A stretch of 38,156 bases of DNA, taken from a virus. Below are positions 27,720 to 35,869 of the stretch, one piece after another; position 1 is the stretch's first letter; every line of letters starts with the position of its first letter. Location: positions 1-38,156 of IMG/VR virus record IMGVR_UViG_3300036770_000748; one strand, given 5' to 3'. The position numbers and the translations under genes were made by a program. The notes beneath the pieces were generated by a model. The model did no database searches, was not told the origin of the DNA, and saw nothing but the letters and a program-made list of their open reading frames with translations.

Positions 27720-28324
27720 CGGTACGATCCCCAGCGGCAGGAATCCAATAGCGACTTCACGCCAAACGGCACGTCGTTGCCGCCCATGTTGTCAGCGGCT
27801 AGTCGACGCTCGTACCAGTGCGCTGCCAGCATCAGGATCGCGTGCCGGATTTGTTGCGGCACACTGCGTCCATCTTCTCCGTAGCCGGCCCACCATGTGA
27901 CTGACGCACTGTTGTTGTCTCGAAGGTGCGGACGCCAAGCGTAGCCGTAGAGCGTCGAGATCGTGCCGGGCGTCGAGTTGCGGTCCACCCGGTAGGCGAA
28001 CGTGTCATAGACCGCCGTAGTGCCGTTCTCAAAGGTGAACGTGATCGTCGTGGCAGTCTTGTCGGCTGCCTGTGCCATCGGCGGGCGCGGCAACTCGATA
28101 GAGTCCAAGCTGCTATCCGGCAGCTTGTCGAGTCGCATCGTCCACTGGGTATGCACCAGTGTCCGATCTAGATACTCCTCGACCCAGCCACGAGCCGCCG
28201 CAATCAGCGACATGATGTAGGCGTTGTCATCGTCGCCATCGACTCGCAGGTGAGCCTTCGCCTCGGTCAGCGTGACTGGTTCAACGACAGGCTGCGTGGT
28301 GCGGGTGAGGCTGCGGTACTTCAT
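27716..28324 (-). CDS. Head-tail connector protein (gp6-like, 202 aa)
   Basis: The classical opening VVEPVTLTEAKAHLRVDGDD DNAYIMSLIAAARGWVEEYLDRTL belongs to the gp6/phiE125-gp8 connector family, whose helical ring sits beneath the portal. A beta insertion (LPRPPMAQAADKTATTITFTFENG) follows, and the C-terminus RHAILMLAAHWYERRLAADNMGGND... is again typical. Starts with an ATGA overlap and forms the last gene of the head module before the fibre cassette. Confidence 0.88.
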   Translation of the reverse strand: MKYRSLTRTTQPVVEPVTLTEAKAHLRVDGDDDNAYIMSLIAAARGWVEEYLDRTLVHTQWTMRLDKLPDSSLDSIELPRPPMAQAADKTATTITFTFENGTTAVYDTFAYRVDRNSTPGTISTLYGYAWRPHLRDNNSASVTWWAGYGEDGRSVPQQIRHAILMLAAHWYERRLAADNMGGNDVPFGVKSLLDSCRWGSYR

Positions 28325-28521
28325 GCCTTCCTTCGTCTCCGCTTCGGCGTGGCGTCTGCCGTCTCGACGATCGGTTCAATCGCCGCCGTCTCGATCAGAC
28401 GCCGCTGAATGTCCTCAACCGCAAACTTCCGGGCGATCAGTTCCGCCGCCATGCCACCCGGCACATCGACAACCTGACCAGGACGGTACACACGCCACGG
28501 ACGTACAAACTTCAGTTTCAT
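28321..28521 (-). CDS. Small head-module protein (66 aa)
   Basis: MKLKFVRPWRVYRPGQVVDV PGGMAAELIARKFAVEDIQ: a short beta/alpha unit (RPWR.YRPGQVVDVPGG.A..LI...FA), a recurrent little protein beside phage capsid genes, with a basic tail TPKRRRRKA. It may bind DNA or assist capsid or connector assembly; no function is established. Both ends overlap neighbours by ATGA. Confidence 0.7.
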   Translation of the reverse strand: MKLKFVRPWRVYRPGQVVDVPGGMAAELIARKFAVEDIQRRLIETAAIEPIVETADATPKRRRRKA

Positions 28522-29255
28522 GATTCAGGCAGTCTCCATGCAGTTTCGGGCGGTTTGTTTGTCTTCATGTAGTCGCCAACGAACTGGAAAACAGGCTTTC
28601 CGAGATCCTTGCCGGGCCACGTCACCACGTACTCGCCATGCCCGATTGACACTCTAGGCGTGATGTAGACCTTGTTTCCAGACTCGCGCCACGTGCGCCA
28701 AAAGCCGATATCAGAGTCCACCCGGCCTTCGCCGTAGCTGCCCTGTGCATCGGGCTTCTCCCAGAACCACGGCTTTTTCATTCGCTTGAGCGCCGCCGTG
28801 GACAGGATCGTGCAGCCGAAGTGCGCCGTGTCCACCTGCTGTACAGGCTCGGCGAACCACGACGTAGGCAGTGTGGTCTTGCCGTCTTCTGGCGGGTTGT
28901 CGAGCGTGTTCAGCAGCGTGAGCATTGGCCTGCCGTCTTCACGCTTCACCTGGAGCGGGGCCAGTGCATCGCACTGAAACGTCATCGCCATCGCAAACAT
29001 CTGCTCGATGGATTCGCGGGAGACGAACGTGTCGAAGTCGAGCGTGATGATGTACTCACACTGATCTACAAACTGCTCGAGCATGCGTGTCAGGGTCTGT
29101 GACCAGAAGGCACCCTGCCCAAGCGTGGGGCGGATGCCGAGTGGCATCAATGCCTGTGCCCATCCGAAGAGGTTCGCCAGCGGCCCAAAGCGTGGCCCGG
29201 AGAGAATCGCCTCGGCACGGATCTCGACTTCTGTGCCACCGACCTTGACGATCAT
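28518..29255 (-). CDS. Glycosyltransferase-like protein in the head module (245 aa)
   Basis: The core is YIITLDFDTFVSRESIEQMF (D73-F-D75), followed by HFGCTILSTAALKRMKKPWF and DSDIGFWRTW...ITPRVSIGHGE, the order of GT-A glycosyltransferases (DxD, acceptor loop, catalytic acid and His). Activity is likely on sugar nucleotides. It lies between the major capsid and the 66-residue gene, so it may decorate the capsid or be a stable fellow traveller. Strong GGAGG site before the ATG. Confidence 0.75.
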   Translation of the reverse strand: MIVKVGGTEVEIRAEAILSGPRFGPLANLFGWAQALMPLGIRPTLGQGAFWSQTLTRMLEQFVDQCEYIITLDFDTFVSRESIEQMFAMAMTFQCDALAPLQVKREDGRPMLTLLNTLDNPPEDGKTTLPTSWFAEPVQQVDTAHFGCTILSTAALKRMKKPWFWEKPDAQGSYGEGRVDSDIGFWRTWRESGNKVYITPRVSIGHGEYVVTWPGKDLGKPVFQFVGDYMKTNKPPETAWRLPES

Positions 29256-29330
29256 GCAACCTCCAAAAGCGAGAGCGGGCGGCCCCCTTGCGAGAGCCGC
29301 CCGCCCATGGTTGCAACTGTGTCAAGCCGA

Positions 29331-30662
29331 TCAGGTGGCGTCAGCCGCACCGACCAGAGCGATCACCGGCCCGGCGACGGTGTCGCTGCCAAGCGTGTGG
29401 TGATTGATCGCAACGCGGGCTGTCGCCCGGATCACGGTCTGATCGCTCAGGAAGTTGACCTGATCGCTGCTCGCCAGTTCGATACCGGCACGGCTGCCGT
29501 AGATCGACGAGTTCATCAGGTTGGCGTAGAGACACATCACCGCACCGCTGGAGTCCGCACCGGACGGCAGCTGGTCGGTCAGCACGACCTCGGAGCCGAG
29601 GAACGAGAGACCCATGCCGCCCGTCATGCCAGCAGACCCGCCTTGATTCAGGTCGAGGTTCTGCATGCAGGTGGCGAAGAAGTACGGCGAGCAGTACCAC
29701 TTGGCACCCTGACGGCTGTGCTGCGGCATCTTGGCGATCATCTTCAGCATGTTGGCCTTGGTGACCTCTTCGGGAGTGTCACCGGCAGCCGTCACGAGCG
29801 AAGCCGCGTAGGTGGCAGCCGACCCGGCGAGGATGCCGCCCGTGTAGGTGGTCACGAGACCAGCTACAGCAGGGGCGTTCGACGGGTTGCCGTTCCACGC
29901 AGCGGTCTCGACCGCGTTGCTAAGAGTCAAAGCCAACTCCGCAGCAAGCCAGTCGCTGACGCTCACGATCGAGTCGGCCAGCAGTTCGCTGGCGATCACG
30001 ACCGCACCCGTCACCTTCTTGGCCGTGCAGGTCACCTGCGTGCTGGTGGGGTCGCTGGCCGTGATCGCGGTGTTCTCCGCGATCCAGTAGGCCGTGGCGC
30101 CCGCCGTCCGCTTGGGGAACAGCACAACGTCCGAAGGCATCTGCACTGCCATCGCGTTGTTGGCGAAGGCTGAGTACTGATCGACGAGACGCAGCACCGT
30201 GCTGGACAGGATGTCGGGCACGAACGCTGAGCCGGTCGTGGAGCCAGTGGAACCCTGGGCACGAGCCTCGACGCCGTGGTCATGGCACCAACGCTTGGCG
30301 TCGGCGTCACCCATCCGGCCACGCAGCCACATGCCGACCTTGTAGGCGTCCTCGACCTTGGAGAAGGCCCGGAGCCGACCGCTGAACGGCACCGCCTCGA
30401 CGCGGACAGCCTGACGCTCCTCGGTCACTTCGGCGGCAGGGGCACACCGATCGACCACCGCACGCAGGCTCTTGGCCGACTCGACAACCTTCTTCTCGAA
30501 CTCGATCTTGGCGGCAATCTCGCCGGCCCGCTTGTTCATGTCTTCAAGGTCGAGATCACGCTGAGCGATCACGTCCTTGTCTTCCGACTCGATCGCACGC
30601 ACGGCGTCGATCCGGTTCGCAAGTTCGACGGCCTCGTCCTGAAGTTTCTTGAGCTTGTCCAC
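29331..30662 (-). CDS. Major capsid protein (HK97 gp5 fold, 443 aa)
   Basis: An N-terminal delta-domain coiled coil (VDKLKKLQDEAVELANRIDA...) is followed by the capsid core with STTGSAFVPDILSSTVLRLV, ITASDPTSTQVTCTAKKVTG, ASELLADSIVSVSDWLAAEL, GNPSNAPAVAGLVTTY and the C-terminal TVIRATARVAINHHTLGSDT. I place the start at GTG 30662, nine bases after GCGGAG, because the upstream ATG (30719) lies inside the zinc-ribbon gene and has its Shine-Dalgarno abutting the ATG. That longer start would add 19 residues. Capsid proteins of this family are cut by the adjacent protease. Confidence 0.93.
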   Translation of the reverse strand: MDKLKKLQDEAVELANRIDAVRAIESEDKDVIAQRDLDLEDMNKRAGEIAAKIEFEKKVVESAKSLRAVVDRCAPAAEVTEERQAVRVEAVPFSGRLRAFSKVEDAYKVGMWLRGRMGDADAKRWCHDHGVEARAQGSTGSTTGSAFVPDILSSTVLRLVDQYSAFANNAMAVQMPSDVVLFPKRTAGATAYWIAENTAITASDPTSTQVTCTAKKVTGAVVIASELLADSIVSVSDWLAAELALTLSNAVETAAWNGNPSNAPAVAGLVTTYTGGILAGSAATYAASLVTAAGDTPEEVTKANMLKMIAKMPQHSRQGAKWYCSPYFFATCMQNLDLNQGGSAGMTGGMGLSFLGSEVVLTDQLPSGADSSGAVMCLYANLMNSSIYGSRAGIELASSDQVNFLSDQTVIRATARVAINHHTLGSDTVAGPVIALVGAADAT

Positions 30663-30708
30663 GTGGAATATCTCCGCAGGCGGTATTGCCTTGGAGTCCA
30701 CGATGCCT

Positions 30709-30879
30709 TCAGCGGGCATCCCTCTTGCAGTAACGCACTTCAGAAAGTGTTGTTTTCACAAACACGACGCCACGGGCACCGCACCTTGGGCACCTGACGT
30801 ACCGCTGCCGCTCGTCACCGCAGGCGCGGCTCGACCGGGTACGCAGACGCTCGCCACATTGGCAACGCGGTTCAGCCAT
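30709..30879 (-). CDS. Small zinc-ribbon-like protein (56 aa)
   Basis: MAEPRCQCGERLRTRSSRACGDERQRYVRC PRCGARG... has CxC and CxxC knuckles (C6, C8, C30, C33) around arginines, like the Ogr/NrdR-type zinc ribbons. TGAGG lies seven bases before the ATG, which overlaps the protease stop by eight bases. The gene bridges protease and capsid, an unusual place for a regulator. It could bind single-stranded DNA or nucleic acid during late expression, but this is inferred from the ribbon alone. Confidence 0.7.
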   Translation of the reverse strand: MAEPRCQCGERLRTRSSRACGDERQRYVRCPRCGARGVVFVKTTLSEVRYCKRDAR

Positions 30880-31543
30880 TCCGCAGCCTCAGAGACCATG
30901 CAGCAGCTGCGTCACGCACGAGCGAACGCATAGCCTTTTTCACTTCCGGCTCGGCGTTGTGGTCGGCGTCCACCGCAGCCGCCTGTGCCGCCAGCCACGC
31001 TTCATACGAACGCTGGGCCACCACCGCAGACGTGGCGCTGCCATACGCTGGCACGTTCACCGGCCCAACCTCGTACAGCCCGGACGCCTCGACGATTTCG
31101 CGGATCGCCTTGCCGCCTTCGTCCGTGGTGAACCTCTCGCCCTTCTGGCTAACGGTGAACGCAAACGAACTGCCACGCAGATTCCGAGACCGCACGAGAG
31201 CAAGCACGTCACGACCGGCAGACGTGTCTGGCGGTTCCACGACGTACGAGATACCGCGATCGTCGGCGATGATCTCAAGCGTGCCAGCCGATTCCCGGCC
31301 CAGCAGCATGTCGCTGTTGTGGTTGTAGTACGAAAGGATCTCGCCTTTACCACGCTGGCGGTTCAGCACCTTGTCAAAGGCCCCCGGCAGAATTCGCTCC
31401 CGAAAGCCGCCGAGATCAAGCGACAGCCGATTGTACGGCACCGCCAGCCCACGGATCGCCTCGCGACCGCTGGCACGAGTCTCGATCTGAAGCTCGCATT
31501 CAGGGGCTTCGTCTACGGTCAGGCAACGGCGTTCAAGTTCCAT
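30872..31543 (-). CDS. Prohead maturation protease (HK97 family, 223 aa)
   Basis: Start at 31543 has AGGAGG nine bases upstream and overlaps the portal by 11 bases. The U35/S78 serine-protease markers are present: RGLAVPYNRLSLDLGGFRER ILPGAF, YYNHNSDMLLGR with H75, and RGSSFAF with S126 as nucleophile, then EVGPVNVPAYGSATSAVVAQR. It cleaves the capsid delta domain and scaffold after assembly, so it must act just before packaging. Order portal-protease-capsid is canonical. Confidence 0.9.
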   Translation of the reverse strand: MELERRCLTVDEAPECELQIETRASGREAIRGLAVPYNRLSLDLGGFRERILPGAFDKVLNRQRGKGEILSYYNHNSDMLLGRESAGTLEIIADDRGISYVVEPPDTSAGRDVLALVRSRNLRGSSFAFTVSQKGERFTTDEGGKAIREIVEASGLYEVGPVNVPAYGSATSAVVAQRSYEAWLAAQAAAVDADHNAEPEVKKAMRSLVRDAAAAWSLRLRNG

Positions 31544-32819
31544 CTGTGCTGTCCTCCTGTTCGTCCTCGGCGTCATCCGCCGGGCTGTTTTCTTCCTCGG
31601 CTGGCGGCTGGGGCATCGGCTCCGTCGCCGGTGCCTCTTCGCCTACCTTGTCGAGCGTGGTCATATTGAGTTGCACGAAGTGCTGGTCACCTTCCGGCCC
31701 GATCGGGTTCAGGTTCTCAAGCTCGCGGATCTCGTTGATCGTCATCCAGCCGTTCTGGAGTGCCGACACGTAGTACGCCGACCGGCTCGCGTGGTCGCCG
31801 CGCAGCAATCCGCTGACGCTGTGTTCCGCAAAGTACCGCTCATCGTCCACGATCAGGTCACGGCTGATGGCGGCTTCCCATCGCTTCAGGTGCGGCAGCA
31901 GGCAGTGCTGCACGAACTCCGTGCCCTGCACCTCGATGTTGCTGTAGGTGGATCGCGTCAGGTCTTGGATCATGTGCGGAGGCACACGGAACGCCCGACA
32001 GATCTCAATGACCTGATACTGCCGAGTTTCAAGGAACTGCGCCGCCTCATTGCTGCCGCTGAGTTCGTGGGCTTTTACGCCGTTGGGCAGCACCGCTGTG
32101 CGGAACGCCCGATCGGGTCCACGGTGCATGCGCTCCCACTGCTCGCGGAGACGCTCGGCGGCTTCCACCGGGATCGGGTTGTCAGACTCAAGGACAATGC
32201 CCGGCCTAGCTCCATTCCCGAAGTACGTTGACCCGTGTGCCTCAAGCGCCTGCGCCAGCCCGATGGCATTTCTGAAAAGCTGATACGTCGGCACCGGCTT
32301 CACGCCGTCCTCGGTCGTGAACCGCAGGGCGAAGATCTGCTCTTGGGCGTAGACCGTCTGGCGTCCGTTCGGCTCGCGGTACAGATACCGCAGCCTGCCG
32401 TCCTCGAGCCTCTCCACGTCCATTCGGCTACTGTGCAGCGGCCACAGTTCCGACACGGCACCACGGGCACCCGGGCGAATCTCGGCGTAGCTCGCGCCGT
32501 AGTGCAGGTACATGCCCGTCATCCAATCGCGGAACTCCTGCGCCGTCTGCCACGGATTCGGCTGCATGTGCAGCAGCCGATAGACTGGATGCTGCGGTGC
32601 CTTCTGCTTGCCGCCGTTCGCCATCCGCTCAAAGACGTGCAGCGGCAACGCCGAGACCGCGTCCGAGATCACACGGATGCACGCCGTGTACGCTGAGCAG
32701 GCCATGCTGTTGTCAGCGTTGACACGGATGCCGCTGGGTGTACGGGTGCTGGACACATCGGACCACTCGATGCCACGCAGGTCGTACATGCGATAGTCGG
32801 CAAGTGCGTTGTCACTCAT
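31533..32819 (-). CDS. Portal protein (HK97-like, 428 aa)
   Basis: Motifs VNADNSMACSAYTACIRVIS DAVSALPLHVFER, LLHMQPNPWQTAQEFRDWMT and LHYGASYAEI match Phage_portal proteins; the C-terminus is acidic, Pro/Glu-rich (APATEPMPQPPAEEENSPAD). The dodecameric ring is the DNA entry gate and docks the terminase. The start at 32819 forms ATGA with the terminase stop, so the packaging motor and its channel are coupled. Confidence 0.92.
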   Translation of the reverse strand: MSDNALADYRMYDLRGIEWSDVSSTRTPSGIRVNADNSMACSAYTACIRVISDAVSALPLHVFERMANGGKQKAPQHPVYRLLHMQPNPWQTAQEFRDWMTGMYLHYGASYAEIRPGARGAVSELWPLHSSRMDVERLEDGRLRYLYREPNGRQTVYAQEQIFALRFTTEDGVKPVPTYQLFRNAIGLAQALEAHGSTYFGNGARPGIVLESDNPIPVEAAERLREQWERMHRGPDRAFRTAVLPNGVKAHELSGSNEAAQFLETRQYQVIEICRAFRVPPHMIQDLTRSTYSNIEVQGTEFVQHCLLPHLKRWEAAISRDLIVDDERYFAEHSVSGLLRGDHASRSAYYVSALQNGWMTINEIRELENLNPIGPEGDQHFVQLNMTTLDKVGEEAPATEPMPQPPAEEENSPADDAEDEQEDSTDGT

Positions 32820-34420
32820 AGCGTGATGATGTCCCACGATTGATCAGGCGGTGCTGCCGTCGCTGTGGCGTGAAGCCCAAGACCCATGACCAGCGACACA
32901 ATGCCGTCGATGCGTTCGGTTGATTTCGCCTTGCTCGGTTTGATGTTGCCCTGATGGTCGCTCTGCACCGCCACGTTCGCAGCCATCCACGACAGCACCG
33001 GATGTCCTGCGTGCCGGATCTTTTCCGACAGCACAAGGTTTTCGAGTTGCTTCGCAGGGCTCGACATTGAGCCGTAGCCCTGCCCGAATCCTGTCACATT
33101 GATGCCATCTCCTTGCAGTTGCGTGGCGAGTTGCGTGGCGTTCCAACGGTCAATGCCAAGCTGCCGAATGTTGTATTTCTGCGACAGTTCGACGATGTCT
33201 CGCCGGATCACGTCGTAGTCGGTGCAGTTGCCATCCGTGACCCGGATGTACCCGTCGCGTATCCACCCGATGTAGTCCACCTTGTCACGCTGCGTCCGCT
33301 CGGCGGCGTTCTGTTCTGGCACCCAAAAGAACGGCATCACGTCAAAGGTGCCGTCATCGTCCTGGCTGACCAGCACCAGCGCCGACAGGTCCGTAGTGCT
33401 TGCCAAGTCCAGACCGGCATACCACTCCCGCTTCTCCAGATCGTCACGCAACGGCCCGCCACACTTGGCCCACGCATCAGGCGAAAGCCACCGCACGTCC
33501 TGCGTAGTCCAGACGTTGAGCCGGTAGCGCAGAAACGAGTTCAGCTTCGACGGCGACTGATCGGCTTCGCGGGCATCAGCGGCAAACGACTCCACCGTGA
33601 TCGTTTCGCCGAGCGACGGGTTCGCCTTGTGCCACGTTTTCTCGTCCTTCCAATCGTCCTCGGGTGACGCCGCATAGATGCACCCGAAGAAGGCCGGGTC
33701 TACTGACGGGTCTGCAATGCACCGCTCGGCGTAGGCGTGCTGTTCCCAGCAGATGCTCTTGCGGTCATACCCTGCCGTAGTGATTGACAGCAGCAAGGGC
33801 TGTCGCCTCGCCGCACCGCCATACCGCAGGGCATCCCACAGCCGCCGGTCTCGCTGGGCGTGCAGCTCGTCGAAGAGCAGAGCGTGGATATTCAGTCCTT
33901 CGGCCCGGAACGCATCGGCACTCAGCACCCGATAGAACGAGTTACTCGCCTTGTGGACGATGGTCTTCCGGCTGTCGATCACCTCAAGATGCCGCGACAA
34001 TGCAGGCGAAGCCCGCACCATACTTGCCGCCTCGCGGTAGATGATGCCTGCCTGCTCGCGGTCGCAAGCCGCACCGTACACCTCGGCACCAGGCTCCGAG
34101 TCGAATGCCGTCATGTACAGGGCGATACCGGCAAGCGTGGTTGACTTGCCCTGCTTCTTGGGAAGCTCGATGTACCCAACGCGATGCTGCCGCGTGCCGT
34201 CCGGGTTCAGCCTGCCGAAGAGTTCACGCAAGACGTGGTGCTGCCACGGCAACAGGATGAACGGCTTGCCAGCGTTCTGGCCCTTGCTGTGTCGCAAGAT
34301 CTTCTCGAAGAAGTGAACGACACGCTCGTACTTCTTCTGCCCTTCCGGGCAGAGATCACGCGCCGTGGAGCTTGAAGAAGTCTTCGACTTCGTCGGTTGG
34401 CTTCTCTTCCTTGCCACCAA
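32816..34420 (-). CDS. terL: Terminase large subunit (534 aa)
   Basis: The packaging ATPase domain has Walker A LPKKQGKS (86-93) and Walker B ALLFDELHA (D184, E185). The nuclease domain begins GLDLASTTDLSAL (D338) and continues with GIDRWNATQLA and DGIVSLVMGL, acidic metal ligands of the RNase H-like fold. The start is TTG (34420) or the adjacent GTG, because no ATG lies in the first 100 codons and AGGGTGAG stands just upstream. It overlaps the small subunit by 65 bases. Terminase_1/YmfN-like. Confidence 0.93.
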   Translation of the reverse strand: MVARKRSQPTKSKTSSSSTARDLCPEGQKKYERVVHFFEKILRHSKGQNAGKPFILLPWQHHVLRELFGRLNPDGTRQHRVGYIELPKKQGKSTTLAGIALYMTAFDSEPGAEVYGAACDREQAGIIYREAASMVRASPALSRHLEVIDSRKTIVHKASNSFYRVLSADAFRAEGLNIHALLFDELHAQRDRRLWDALRYGGAARRQPLLLSITTAGYDRKSICWEQHAYAERCIADPSVDPAFFGCIYAASPEDDWKDEKTWHKANPSLGETITVESFAADAREADQSPSKLNSFLRYRLNVWTTQDVRWLSPDAWAKCGGPLRDDLEKREWYAGLDLASTTDLSALVLVSQDDDGTFDVMPFFWVPEQNAAERTQRDKVDYIGWIRDGYIRVTDGNCTDYDVIRRDIVELSQKYNIRQLGIDRWNATQLATQLQGDGINVTGFGQGYGSMSSPAKQLENLVLSEKIRHAGHPVLSWMAANVAVQSDHQGNIKPSKAKSTERIDGIVSLVMGLGLHATATAAPPDQSWDIITL

Positions 34421-34829
34421 GTCTCACCCTGCTTGAAGGCGTCAGCCCAAACTCAGCCATTAGCGAAGCCTGGAGGCTCACTAATCCGCGATATAGCGGG
34501 CCTGCGGGGTTGGGTTTCACGCCACCCAAGTCGGTGTGCATCACCGGACCACTGGACCGCAACTCCAAAAGACACGCCTGCGTAGCAGCGTACACCTCGC
34601 ACAAAGTCGCCAACGCCTCGCCATCGGCCATCGTCAGCGTGCCGAGATCGAGCAAGATCGGCACGAGTTCCTGCCACTTCTCCACCGCGACCGGCTCGAC
34701 CATCAACCGCTTCGGCATCAGCGGCGCGCCGGGCGGCGCTGGCAGGTCGGGCCTGATCTTCCGCTTGCCGGGGTTGCCGAGCAGCTTCTTGACGCTCGCC
34801 GGTTGGGGCTTGGGTCCACGTTTTGCCAT
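34356..34829 (-). CDS. terS: Terminase small subunit (P27 family, 157 aa)
   Basis: MAKRGPKPQPASVKKLLGNP GKRKIRPDLPAPPGAP is the P27/Terminase_4 opening (K..LGNPGKR), followed by the helical core VEKWQELVPILLDLGTLTMA DGEALATLCEVYA. It binds the packaging site and regulates the large subunit. Followed at once by terL, in the standard order; an HNH gene precedes it, as in many HK97-like phages. Confidence 0.9.
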   Translation of the reverse strand: MAKRGPKPQPASVKKLLGNPGKRKIRPDLPAPPGAPLMPKRLMVEPVAVEKWQELVPILLDLGTLTMADGEALATLCEVYAATQACLLELRSSGPVMHTDLGGVKPNPAGPLYRGLVSLQASLMAEFGLTPSSRVRLGGKEEKPTDEVEDFFKLHGA

Positions 34830-34884
34830 GCGAAAAACCTATTTCAAACCTGCGGCCGCGCACGCGCGATGGAAACTGTTGGTT

Positions 34885-35235
34885 TTACTCGTTGCCACCC
34901 CCGATGATCCGACCCACCCCACAATCGACGCACTTTGCCGCGCTCTCCCTGCGTGTCTTCCTGCTGTGGCACCTGATGCACAGCGTCTGTCCATTCGCCA
35001 CGTCATACCGTTCGCCACCCGCTGCGACAGGCACGATGTGGTCAGCATGGTTGGCCTGGTCGATGCGTCCGCACTGCACACAGGCCCACGAGTCACGAGT
35101 CAGCACAGCCTGCCGCCACTTCCTGTGTCGCTTGTCGCAGTAGCCACGCTGGGCAGCGTTAGGCCGGTTGGTGTCATCACGCCTAATGGATGACCTCAAC
35201 CTGATCGGTCTGTGCGTTGGGATGCGTTGTGGCAT
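34885..35235 (-). CDS. HNH endonuclease upstream of terminase (116 aa)
   Basis: The nuclease core is CVQCGRIDQANHADHIVPVA AGGERYDVANGQTLCIRCHS RKT with zinc cysteines (CxxC, CxxCH) and the catalytic HADHIVP. A basic N-terminus (RRDDTNRPNAAQRGYCDKRHRKWR) contacts DNA. HNH proteins beside the terminase are often required for cohesive-end cleavage with the large subunit. A second zinc-like pair near the end (CVDCGVG) is unusual. Overlaps the previous stop by TGATG. Confidence 0.88.
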   Translation of the reverse strand: MPQRIPTHRPIRLRSSIRRDDTNRPNAAQRGYCDKRHRKWRQAVLTRDSWACVQCGRIDQANHADHIVPVAAGGERYDVANGQTLCIRCHSRKTRRESAAKCVDCGVGRIIGGGNE

Positions 35236-35513
35236 CAGTTCTGTGGCTTGTCCTCTGGTGTTACCACGCTCGATGTATACACACGCTCGCCAGTGCGTGG
35301 CTGGAGTGCATACAGCAGCCGCGTCTGCTCGCTGATGGCTGTAGAGATCTCCTTCTGTGTCTCGGCCACATCACGCAGGAACTCCCTGTGAGCTTCAACC
35401 ATTGGAAGGATGATGTCCTGCCTGCCGACGTACAGCAGGGCAATGGCGAGCATGGTGACAAACCCATAGTCACGCAGGATTCCCAACGCCGTGTCCTTCA
35501 CTTGGTCAGTCAT
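35235..35513 (-). CDS. Holin-like membrane protein (92 aa)
   Basis: MTDQVKDTALGILRDYGFVT MLAIALLYVGR carries one membrane helix (about residues 17-33), and the rest is an amphipathic coiled coil (VEAHREFLRDVAETQKEIST AISEQTR). This topology resembles small class-III or BhlA-like holins, but no conserved family signature is certain. Position between other membrane proteins and the HNH/terminase pair supports a lysis role (inference). Start uses ATGA with the upstream gene. Confidence 0.62.
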   Translation of the reverse strand: MTDQVKDTALGILRDYGFVTMLAIALLYVGRQDIILPMVEAHREFLRDVAETQKEISTAISEQTRLLYALQPRTGERVYTSSVVTPEDKPQN

Positions 35514-35869
35514 CGTGTTAGCTCGTACTGGAGTGCGATGAGAATTGCCCGATTGGCCCGACGCTCCAACCACCATTTCAGCATCCATTGCACTATCCCT
35601 GTGACCAAGGCTTGCAGAAGCAGGTTCCAGACGACGCCGTATGACACGCCGTCAACATTCGTGCATAGGTGATGCAGACGCTTGACCGATCGCTCGACTT
35701 CTTTGGCGACTACCTCACGTTCGGTGTCGCTCGTGGCGTGAGTCATGTACTCAACGGGCCATGATTCGACGGCGAGTTGCACGAGGTCGTTGATCGTGTC
35801 GCGGCCCGCGATCCGCTTGCGTATTGGCAGGTCGTGCCATATCTGGGATTGCAACTCGTGGAGCGTCAT
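35510..35869 (-). CDS. Membrane protein of the lysis region (119 aa)
   Basis: Start at 35869 (ATGA with the lipoprotein gene); the upstream longer frame lies within that gene. MTLHELQSQIWHDLPIRKRI begins a soluble helical domain; the C-terminus has one membrane helix (VVWNLLLQALVTGIVQWMLKWWLERR) near residues 90-112, with a short basic tail. No family recognised. It may partner the adjacent lipoprotein as an i-spanin/o-spanin-like pair, though the topology is inverted relative to usual i-spanins. Confidence 0.58.
   Translation of the reverse strand: MTLHELQSQIWHDLPIRKRIAGRDTINDLVQLAVESWPVEYMTHATSDTEREVVAKEVERSVKRLHHLCTNVDGVSYGVVWNLLLQALVTGIVQWMLKWWLERRANRAILIALQYELTR

Noticed and set aside
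14940-28000. Diversity-generating retroelement acting on the fibres
   Set aside because: No reverse transcriptase and no template/variable repeat pair with adenine-specific differences was seen near the fibre genes.
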